The translations under genes and the position numbers were made by a program. Below are positions 8,901 to 14,033 of a DNA stretch of 14,033 nucleotides, one piece after another. Source of the stretch: JBJHBY01 sp050485745 (lineage in GTDB: Bacteria; Pseudomonadota; Gammaproteobacteria; Pseudomonadales; CAMLJR01); the NCBI GenBank assembly GCA_050485745.1, contig JBJHBY010000075.1, positions 1 through 14,033 of the forward strand. The letters run 5' to 3'. The notes below the pieces were generated by a model. The model saw only the letters and a list, made by a program, of their open reading frames with translations, was not told the origin of the DNA and did not search any database. Every line of letters starts with the position of its first letter. The stretch's first letter is position 1.

Positions 8901-9326
8901 CAGGTCAGCGGCAGTCTGCAGAACCCCAGGGCACAGCTGTTCTCGCGCCCGGCAATGCCCGAGAGTCACATCGCCTATGTCCTCATGACCGGACGTGCTC
9001 CGAGTGGCTGGGAGGGTGAAAACCTTTCAGCGGGAAGCGCGCTGCTCAGCCTCGGCCTGGCCGGTGGCGAAGGTCAGGCGGCGGAGCTTGCGGAGCGTTT
9101 TGGCATCAGTGATTTCCAGATCGCCACACTCACCGACGCGGACGGTTCCGAGGCCCAGCTGAGTGGCTATCTGTCACCCAGGTTGTATGTGCGCTACGGC
9201 GTGGGCATGGGCGAGCGCGCCAACAGCCTGACCCTGCAATACCGTCTGACCCGGCGTCTGCTGGTGGAGGCGGTGAGCGGTATCGACAGCGCCCTCGACC
9301 TGGTCTATTCCTTCGAGCGCCGCTGA
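5919..9326 (+). CDS. tamB: TamB, inner-membrane-anchored periplasm-spanning translocation and assembly module subunit
   Basis: AsmA-like bridge protein, anchored in the inner membrane and reaching TamA in the outer membrane. Family members (TamB, YhdP, YdbH) carry phospholipid through a hydrophobic beta groove. It has 1135 residues, somewhat shorter than the E. coli protein (1259). An N-terminal transmembrane helix at about 4-27 is followed by the typical opening (PEGARW, IEGVDGHW) and a long stretch of repeated beta strands rich in alternating Leu and polar residues. The C-terminal TamB (DUF490) domain covers about the last 350 residues, with LSPRLYVRYGVG ending at 1096 and a C-terminal LDLVYSFERR. 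The ATG overlaps the tamA stop as ATGA, so the two are translationally coupled. The reading frame is intact. The stop is 4 bases from the stop of the convergent murU. Confidence 0.95.
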   Translation: MKPLRLLGLLGLILAATLVTAIAWLLLTPEGARWSLDQAQQRLPALHIEGVDGHWLSGLELQRVEWRDDTVEVELQNLKFQWQPSALLSGSIDIHRLRISHARVYLLQGETDIVEDDSPLQLPALSLPAVLQLRRVKLDHLELLTGPDRATADTQTLRDLRFAGHWWHHNLRIHQLQLRHALGEASLEGRVSLRDDYPLRARLEARLADPVAALSPEPPQLSLETRGNLRELTFNGHLGPEPALRFEGQAALLDSKLPFMASIHLDERYQGPLPEGSHVSLLELAIEGNLERIRGSTRIQLDTTWLDAHLDADCSLQTGSTDWDCSGHLASSAPKEPLPPLDGPISLAWRAAGNLAQGPLVEADLTEVRGRVAGHPVEGALTLGTDDGSLWTLRTLKLAAGENRLHAHGQLGADNDLHLTLDLPALSELAPVTSGAARLALHLHGPGDRANATGQLQLENLGHETFTLADAALDFDIRGLGRESSRIQARINQLQAQEIPALSGTLAAEGDLESMRLRSAWRANDIASLDLGCKLSHRAPRWQLQCPTLDGAWLRSPGIEAGLSRPLTLDWDPSTQQLDLQPFCIQADPAQACLEQSLRVVQGTPGPATVSVRDLPLAWWRDLLPPGLTLDDRSLLNASLRLRSLEPMSLQLQAEVPLLAATLHMDEDSRELVYRDVSLRGEWQDDSLQLHLDADSDGLGQLTAQLQITDPRSERLLQGEARISQLQLEAISWAAPDLERLQGLLDGRVNLSGDLARPVIEGEITLGEGVLIAPLLRDPISPLQARLQFTGERGELQAEYQSGPGQGTLSGTLDWSQGGEDWRGRLALRAGKLALQPLPDSVLSISPDLELNLRPGHLELSGRVDVDEADLQINELPPGTANVSSDARMIGEEEQEAAWRIRASTRVDLGPAFRFRGFGADAWLAGQIDVHHDSAGLTGGEGEVTITRGRYRAYGQRLVVRRGSFVFSGPLDNPDLDLEAIRELPPGSDIEAGLQVSGSLQNPRAQLFSRPAMPESHIAYVLMTGRAPSGWEGENLSAGSALLSLGLAGGEGQAAELAERFGISDFQIATLTDADGSEAQLSGYLSPRLYVRYGVGMGERANSLTLQYRLTRRLLVEAVSGIDSALDLVYSFERR

Positions 9327-9340
9327 GTCCTCAGGCGCGC
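9317..9340. other. Imperfect palindrome spanning the two convergent stop codons
   Basis: The sequence around the tamB and murU stops can fold as GCG-CG-CTGA (9317-9326, with C9320 bulged), loop GTCC (9327-9330) and TCAG-CG-CGC (9331-9340, with G9335 bulged). This gives nine base pairs, and the tetraloop sits exactly between the two stop codons. It would form in RNA from either strand. There is no T-run after it in either direction, so it is not a standard intrinsic terminator. It may slow polymerase or protect 3' ends, or it may be chance in GC-rich DNA. Confidence 0.35.
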
Positions 9341-10002
9341 TGGCAAAGCAGTTGCTGCTCCAGTTGCGCCAGACGCTCCGGCGTGCCCACATCCGCCCAT
9401 TGTCCATGGTGGCATTCGCCGCTCACCGCGGTTTGCTGCATCGCCGCACGCAGCAACGGTGCCAGGGGGAAAGCTCCCGGTGACGTCTGGCTGAACAACT
9501 CCGGGGCCAGCAGCGCAAGCCCCGAGTAGGTCAGGCGTTGCGCGCCGGATTCGCGGACACGACCATCGGCGTCGAGGGCAAAATCTCCCTCGGGGTGGTG
9601 TGGTGGATTGGGGACCAGCACCAGGTGAGCCAGCCCGGAAAGGGGGCGGCGCAGGCGCTGCAGGGGGAAGTCGGTCCAGACGTCGCCATTGAGCACCAGA
9701 AACGGCGCCGCACCCAGCAGCGGCAGGGCACGCCGGATGCCGCCTCCAGTTTCCAGCGGCTCTCCCTCGCGGGAGTAGGCGATACGCAGGCCAAAACGCC
9801 GACCATCACCCAGATGATCCTCGATGCGCCGGCCCAGGTGTGCATGATTGATCACAACGTCCTGAAAACCGGCTGCGGCGAGGCGCAGCAGGTGATGCTC
9901 GATGAGCGGGCGCGCGGCGACAGGCAACAGCGGCTTGGGCAAATGATCCGTCAGGGGGCGCATGCGCCGCCCCAGCCCGGCGGCAAGAATCATCGCCCTC
10001 AC
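9331..10002 (-). CDS. murU: N-acetylmuramate alpha-1-phosphate uridylyltransferase (MurU)
   Basis: Joins MurNAc-1-phosphate and UTP to UDP-MurNAc, the last step of the recycling route that bypasses GlcNAc-based synthesis through MurA. It has 223 residues, the usual family length. The nucleotidyltransferase signature is LAAGLGRRMRPLT (6-18) followed by PKPLLPV (22-28). The metal/nucleotide site NGD is at 105-107, and WADVGTPERL (202-211) is typical of the sugar-nucleotidyltransferase C-terminus. The start is GTG (10002-10000), giving MRAMILAAG, which matches the MKAMILAAG of pseudomonad MurU. An ATG three codons further in (9993) is the alternative. The GTG overlaps the amgK stop as GTGA, so the two are coupled. 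A general hexose-1-phosphate nucleotidyltransferase would look similar, but the amgK partner settles the assignment. Confidence 0.93.
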   Translation of the reverse strand: MRAMILAAGLGRRMRPLTDHLPKPLLPVAARPLIEHHLLRLAAAGFQDVVINHAHLGRRIEDHLGDGRRFGLRIAYSREGEPLETGGGIRRALPLLGAAPFLVLNGDVWTDFPLQRLRRPLSGLAHLVLVPNPPHHPEGDFALDADGRVRESGAQRLTYSGLALLAPELFSQTSPGAFPLAPLLRAAMQQTAVSGECHHGQWADVGTPERLAQLEQQLLCQRA

Positions 10003-10994
10003 GCCGGAACACCCGGGCGAGTCTCCAGCGCACCCAGCAACTCCCCCAGCCCGGGCAGCTCCGGGCGACGGCCGGCAGCCGCGCGCAGGTACGCCAGAAA
10101 GCGGGGCACATCCTCGAGATAGCGCGGCTTGCCATCGCGGTGACGGATGCGGGCAAAAATACCAATCACTTTCAGGTGCCGCTGCACGCCGATGACATCA
10201 CAGTCGCAGAGAAATTCGTGGAGGTTCACCGGCACCGGCAGGCCCGCCGCCCGGGCCTTTTGCCAGTAAAGGCCGAGCCAACCCTGCACCTGCTCGTCCG
10301 GCCAGCTGACAAAAGCATCCCGGAACAGACACAGGGGGTCGTAGCTGATCGGCCCGAGCACCGCATCCTGAAAATCCAGCACACCGGGTGGCGTACCGGC
10401 CATGAGGTTGCGCGGCATGTAATCGCGATGCACGAGCACCCGGGGCTGGGCCAGAATCCTTGTGACCAGAGTCTCACCCAGGGTCGAGAAGGCGTCCAGC
10501 AACCCCGGCTCGCCGGCGCGCCCAAGGTGCTGCCCGAGATACCAGTCGCGGAACAGGTCCAGTTCTCTCCACAGCAGGGCGGCATCGTAGCCTGGCAGGC
10601 CGGCCGGTACGGCAATCCCCTGCAGCCGCACCAGTGTGTCGACCGCCTCGGCGAACAGCGCGTCCGCATTGGCCGGCTCCAGCACATCCAGGTAGGTCTG
10701 GCGCCCGAGATCGGACAGCAGCAGAAACCCCCGGGCCAGGTCCTTGGCCAGAATGCGGGGCACATTGATACCACCTGCGGCGAGTAGCCCGGCCACCTCG
10801 ACGAAGCGGTCGCAGGGCTCCCGTTCCGGCGGCGCATCCATGGCGATAACGGTTCCGCCGGAGTGATAGAGACGGAAGTAGCGCCGAAAGCTGGCATCAC
10901 TCGAAGCGGGTTCGCTGCGCAGCAGCTCGCCCAGAATCCCGCTCGCCCAGGTTTCGAGCGCCTCGCGGCGATGGTCCGTGGTTTCCAAGGTCAT
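9999..10994 (-). CDS. amgK: N-acetylmuramate/N-acetylglucosamine 1-kinase (AmgK)
   Basis: Phosphorylates the anomeric position of MurNAc (and GlcNAc) with ATP, giving MurNAc-1-phosphate for MurU. It has 331 residues and belongs to the aminoglycoside phosphotransferase fold. SSDASFRRYFR (31-41) forms the N-lobe. The catalytic loop HRDYMPRN (189-196) supplies the base D191 and N196. DFQD (207-210) is the metal-binding equivalent of DFG, followed by SYDPLCLFRD. The frame is open back to 11132, but ATG 10994 fits family length, and the extra residues of the longer form look non-homologous. A GGGAG lies only about 3 bases ahead of this ATG, closer than ideal. It lies upstream of murU in the same transcription unit and divergent from lptD, an arrangement I recall from pseudomonads. 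There the pair contributes to intrinsic fosfomycin tolerance. Confidence 0.93.
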   Translation of the reverse strand: MTLETTDHRREALETWASGILGELLRSEPASSDASFRRYFRLYHSGGTVIAMDAPPEREPCDRFVEVAGLLAAGGINVPRILAKDLARGFLLLSDLGRQTYLDVLEPANADALFAEAVDTLVRLQGIAVPAGLPGYDAALLWRELDLFRDWYLGQHLGRAGEPGLLDAFSTLGETLVTRILAQPRVLVHRDYMPRNLMAGTPPGVLDFQDAVLGPISYDPLCLFRDAFVSWPDEQVQGWLGLYWQKARAAGLPVPVNLHEFLCDCDVIGVQRHLKVIGIFARIRHRDGKPRYLEDVPRFLAYLRAAAGRRPELPGLGELLGALETRPGVPA

Positions 10995-11155
10995 CGACTC
11001 CCGCCGTGCCGCGCCCAGGGGCGGAATCGCCGGTGGGCAGTCGTGGAAAGAATGCTTTATTATCGACCCTCGCTGAAATCCGGGTAAAGCACGACGATCC
11101 ACCGGCTGCCCGGGGCGGCATCGACCACGCACCCTGTCCGGGAACCGACCACACT
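10995..11155. other. Divergent control region between amgK and lptD
   Basis: These 161 bases contain a short A/T-rich island (about 11048-11064) in otherwise GC-rich DNA. On the plus strand TATTAT (11058-11063) resembles a -10 for lptD but has no recognisable -35 at the right distance. I looked for a sigma-E promoter (GGAACTT and TCTGA-like boxes), which is known upstream of lptD in E. coli, and did not find a convincing one. The lptD ATG has only a weak GGGA (11140-11143) 12 bases upstream. Confidence 0.5.
11059..11088 (-). promoter_or_regulatory. Candidate sigma70 promoter for amgK-murU
   Basis: On the minus strand TTTACC (11088-11083, 4 of 6 to TTGACA) is followed, after 18 bases, by GATAAT (11064-11059, 5 of 6 to TATAAT). 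Transcription would begin near 11052, about 58 bases before the amgK ATG. The same A/T island could serve as a -10 for lptD in the opposite direction, so the two promoters may compete. Confidence 0.4.
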
Positions 11156-13684
11156 ATGCCTCCATTCTCCCCCGGCCGCCTGCCACTCGCTGTCGCCCTC
11201 GCCGCGGGCATCGGTCTGGCCGGCCACCCGGCGCTCGCCCGCGATGCCAGGCACGAGCATCAACTCTGGCACTGCCATGGGGGCGACAGCGGCCAGTGGC
11301 AGTGCCAGCAGCGCACGACACTGGCGGCCCACCCGCAGGCAACCGTTCCGAAACGGACCTCCCCGACCACGACCCGCACTGCCGCGGCGGCCACCCCGGC
11401 GGCCGTCGTCGCCATCGACAATGAGTGGCACTGGGTGCCGCTGGCGCAACTGGACGACGCCGAGCGCTGCCGTGTCGAGACCGGCTGCAAGGGAGCCTAC
11501 CGCCAGCCTCCCATGGACTGGCCGGATGCCCGCAATCCCCGCGAGCAGTCCCCTCTGAGAGCAGAAGCGGACCGCTCGGAGGCGGTGGCCGAGCGTGTCG
11601 AACTCGAAGGCAGTGTCCAGCTGACCCGTGGCGACCTGCGCATCCATGCCGACCACGCGCGCTATACCCGGGACACCGGGCTGGCACACCTGACCGGCAA
11701 TGTGCGTCTCTACGAGCCCGGGCTGATGCTGCGCGGTGACGAGGCCGAAGTGGACACCCGCAGCGGCCTTGGAGAGGTTCGGCAGGCGCGAGTCCTCGAC
11801 TTCGACAGCGGTGCCCGCGCCGAGGCCCGCCTGCTGCGCCGCGACAGCCCCAGCGTGATCACCCTGGAGCACGCCAGCTATACCCAGTGCACACCGGATG
11901 ACGAGGTCTGGAGTCTGCGGGCGCGCCGGGTCACACTGAATGAGGAGAGCGGCCGCGGCAGTTCGCGCCACACGGTCCTGCGTCTCGGCAGGATGCCTGT
12001 GTTCTACAGCCCCTACCTGAATTTCCCGATCGATGACCGGCGCCTGACCGGCTTTCTCTGGCCCAGCATGAGCAGCAACAGCAGTGGTGGCTTCGACATC
12101 ACCGCGCCGCTCTACCTGAACCTGGCCCCCAACTACGACGCCACCCTCGCACCGCGCTGGATCGCGGACCGTGGCAGCATGCTCGAGGCCGAGGTACGCC
12201 ACCTGAGCCGCTTCGGACAGATCGAGCTGGCCGGGGGCTATCTGCCCGACGACAATGAAGCGGACGAAACCCGCTGGCTGGGCAGCGTGCAGCAACGCGG
12301 ATCGCCCGGACGGGGCATCAGCACGCGCATCGACTACACCAAGGTCAGCGACAACGACTATTTTCGAGACCTCAACGTCGAGAGCCTGGGCGTGCGCCGC
12401 GAGGTGCATCTCAACCAGCAGGCTCTGGTCCAGCACGTCGGCAGCCAGTGGCGCTCCAGGCTGGAAGTGCAGCAATACCAGACCATCGACGACCTGGTGG
12501 GGCAGCCCTACCGCAAGCTGCCCCAGGTGACCCTGGAGCGTCGGGGCACCGAGCACAACTTCCGCCCCGACCTCACACTGCTGACGGAATACACCCATTT
12601 CGACCACGACGACGCCATCCGCAGCGGAGGCAATCGCGTCACCGGCGAACGCTATTACGCAGAGACCGGGGTCGGCTTTCCGATGCGCTGGACCTGGGGG
12701 TTCCTGCAGCCCGCAGTGCAGCTTCGCCATGTCAGCTATGACCTGGACGACCCGGTGCCCGGCAACAGTGAGCGCAGTCCCGGCACCACCCTGCCCATGT
12801 TCACACTGGACACCGGGCTGTTCTTCGAGCGAGATACCAGCATCCTCGGCCGTGCCCTGCAACAGACACTGGAGCCTCGCCTGTTCTATGTCCGCGCGGA
12901 TTACGAGGACCAGAATGACCAACCCCGCTTCGACACCAGCCCGCTGACCTTTTCCTACCAGCAGCTGTTCCACCCGCGGCGTTTCAGTGGCCACGACCGG
13001 CTGGAGGACTTCAATCAGCTGTCCTTCGGCGCCACCAGCCGCTTTATTGATCCGGTATCCGGCCGCGAACTTTTCGCCGCCAGTCTGGGTCAGATTCTGT
13101 ACTTCGAGGATCGCCGGGTACGCCCTGTAACGGGCCCGGAGCTGGAGCGCCTGGACCGGGTGTCCACCTCGGAGGTGGCGGGAGAGCTGCGCTGGCAGCC
13201 GACGGAGCAGATCTGGGGTACCGTCAACCTACTCTGGGATTCGCGTCGCGACTACATCAACGAGGGTGGTCTCCAGCTCAACATCGAGGGGCCGCGCAAC
13301 GCACTGTATAATGTCGGCTACCGGTTCCGGCGCAGCCAGCCGGGCATCAACGCCCTGGGCGAGGATCTGAAGCAGCTGGACCTTTCCACCGTCCTCCCCG
13401 TGGGAGAGCGCTGGGCGCTGTTCGCCCGCTTCAACTACGACCTCGCGGAGAACCGGCGCCTCGAGGACCTGTTCGGCTTTCAGTATGAGGATTGCTGCTG
13501 GCTGGCCCGGGTCGCCTACCAACGGGGCATTGACGGCGAGGAGTTACTGCAGGGCGGCGAACGCGAACTGAATCGCGAACACACCGTCGTATTCGAATTC
13601 CAGCTCAAGGGGCTGGGCGGGCTGGGCTCGAGGGTCCGGAACATGCTTGAAGACAGTATCTGGGGATATCGCGACCGTGACTGA
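11156..13684 (+). CDS. lptD: LPS-assembly protein LptD (OstA/Imp), outer-membrane barrel
   Basis: With the lipoprotein LptE, inserts LPS into the outer leaflet at the end of the Lpt bridge. It has 842 residues against 784 in E. coli. A signal peptide covers about 1-28 (ending PALA). An N-terminal extension to about 145 holds C40, C50, C105 and C111 and an Ala/Thr-rich linker (about 65-86). The OstA jellyroll (about 146-270) receives LPS from LptA and carries C245 in YTQC. PVFYSPYLNFPIDDRR (281-296) is the conserved entry to the barrel, which runs to the C-terminus with the paired C780-C781 (EDCCW). In E. coli, disulfides join N-terminal cysteines to the equivalent pair and are needed for function. 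ATG 11156 is chosen because it starts the signal peptide; the open frame upstream (from 11006) would mask it. It overlaps surA by 8 bases. Confidence 0.96.
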   Translation: MPPFSPGRLPLAVALAAGIGLAGHPALARDARHEHQLWHCHGGDSGQWQCQQRTTLAAHPQATVPKRTSPTTTRTAAAATPAAVVAIDNEWHWVPLAQLDDAERCRVETGCKGAYRQPPMDWPDARNPREQSPLRAEADRSEAVAERVELEGSVQLTRGDLRIHADHARYTRDTGLAHLTGNVRLYEPGLMLRGDEAEVDTRSGLGEVRQARVLDFDSGARAEARLLRRDSPSVITLEHASYTQCTPDDEVWSLRARRVTLNEESGRGSSRHTVLRLGRMPVFYSPYLNFPIDDRRLTGFLWPSMSSNSSGGFDITAPLYLNLAPNYDATLAPRWIADRGSMLEAEVRHLSRFGQIELAGGYLPDDNEADETRWLGSVQQRGSPGRGISTRIDYTKVSDNDYFRDLNVESLGVRREVHLNQQALVQHVGSQWRSRLEVQQYQTIDDLVGQPYRKLPQVTLERRGTEHNFRPDLTLLTEYTHFDHDDAIRSGGNRVTGERYYAETGVGFPMRWTWGFLQPAVQLRHVSYDLDDPVPGNSERSPGTTLPMFTLDTGLFFERDTSILGRALQQTLEPRLFYVRADYEDQNDQPRFDTSPLTFSYQQLFHPRRFSGHDRLEDFNQLSFGATSRFIDPVSGRELFAASLGQILYFEDRRVRPVTGPELERLDRVSTSEVAGELRWQPTEQIWGTVNLLWDSRRDYINEGGLQLNIEGPRNALYNVGYRFRRSQPGINALGEDLKQLDLSTVLPVGERWALFARFNYDLAENRRLEDLFGFQYEDCCWLARVAYQRGIDGEELLQGGERELNREHTVVFEFQLKGLGGLGSRVRNMLEDSIWGYRDRD

Positions 13685-14033
13685 TTACCTGATCAACCAC
13701 CTGCGCCGAAGCCTGGGCATCAGCCTGCTGCTGCTGGCGACCAGCGCCACGGCGCAGGAGTTTTCCGCGATGGATCGCATCGTGGCCATCGTCGATGACG
13801 ATGTCGTGCTCGCCAGCGAACTGCGCGAGCGCACCGAGCAAGCCATGGATGCCGTACAGCGCAGCGGCCAGAACGTACCCGTGGACCGCGTGCAGCGCGA
13901 CGTTCTCGATCGGCTGATTCTGGAGAGCCTGCAATTGCAGATGGCCGAGCGTGCCGGAGTGCGCATCGGTGACTCCCAGCTCAACGAGGCCCTCGGCCGC
14001 ATTGCTGCGCAGAACGGGCTCAGCCTGGAGGAG
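13677..14033 (+). CDS. surA: Periplasmic peptidyl-prolyl isomerase/chaperone SurA, N-terminal part (cut by window edge)
   Basis: Chaperone that carries unfolded outer-membrane proteins, including LptD, across the periplasm to the Bam complex. Only the first 119 codons are present. From a GTG start the protein reads MTDYLINHLRR, then a hydrophobic stretch (about 13-21) and a signal-peptidase site after ATA (24-26). The mature chain begins QEFSAMDRIVAIVDDDVV, which is the typical SurA opening. The helical N-terminal chaperone domain follows (LDRLILESLQLQMAERAG, 77-94). Both parvulin domains must lie beyond the window. The GTG (13677-13679) is inside the lptD reading frame, 8 bases of overlap. 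A GGGGA (13662-13666) lies 10 bases upstream. The first ATG in frame (codon 32) would remove the signal peptide, so GTG is preferred. lptD-surA adjacency is conserved in gammaproteobacteria. Confidence 0.92.
   Translation, partial: MTDYLINHLRRSLGISLLLLATSATAQEFSAMDRIVAIVDDDVVLASELRERTEQAMDAVQRSGQNVPVDRVQRDVLDRLILESLQLQMAERAGVRIGDSQLNEALGRIAAQNGLSLEE

Noticed and set aside
7977..8969. Open frame of 330 codons on the minus strand opposite tamB
   Set aside because: It lies within the intact tamB frame, shows no domain or start signal, and has typical shadow composition.
11006..11155. N-terminal 50-codon extension of lptD from the ATG at 11006
   Set aside because: It would place non-homologous sequence before a good signal peptide and cover the divergent promoter region, so the ATG at 11156 is preferred.
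11060..12994. Open frame of 644 codons on the minus strand opposite lptD
   Set aside because: It is antisense to a clear lptD with all its motifs. The translation is rich in Val, Gly, Ala and Gln with no recognisable domain, as expected from a GC-rich gene read backwards.

Overview
The window is GC-rich, gene-dense chromosomal DNA from a non-enteric gammaproteobacterium. The evidence is LptD, SurA and TamA/TamB of an LPS-bearing outer membrane, together with AmgK/MurU, a recycling route known from pseudomonads and relatives and lacking in E. coli. I cannot fix the genus. Nothing looks horizontally acquired: there is no insertion sequence, phage gene, CRISPR array or tRNA, and codon use looks uniform.

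Layout. Bases 1-106 hold a very strong leftward promoter of rRNA type, with its transcript leaving the window. tyrS follows on the minus strand (107-1402). A divergent control region of about 230 bases (1403-1633) separates it from a rightward run of four close or overlapping genes: an M23 peptidoglycan endopeptidase of the MepM type, anmK, tamA and tamB (1634-9326). tamB ends only 4 bases from the stop of the convergent pair amgK-murU (minus strand, 10994-9331), and an imperfect hairpin spans both stops. A second divergent control region (10995-11155) leads to lptD and to the first 119 codons of surA, which the window edge cuts.

How the genes work together. Apart from tyrS, every gene serves the cell envelope. 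The MepM-type enzyme would open peptidoglycan cross-links. AnmK phosphorylates anhydro-MurNAc recovered from wall turnover. AmgK and MurU return MurNAc to UDP-MurNAc, bypassing MurA, the fosfomycin target. The MurNAc-6-phosphate phosphatase that would join AnmK to AmgK (MupP in pseudomonads) is not in the window. TamA/TamB form an outer-membrane/periplasm-spanning complex for envelope biogenesis, LptD is the outer-membrane LPS insertase, and SurA is the chaperone that helps LptD and other barrels fold.

The genes are all from well-known families, and I see no convincing undescribed system. The items most worth a second look are the rRNA-type promoter at the left edge, the joining of two recycling blocks around tamAB, the extra N-terminal cysteines of LptD, and the palindrome over the convergent stops.
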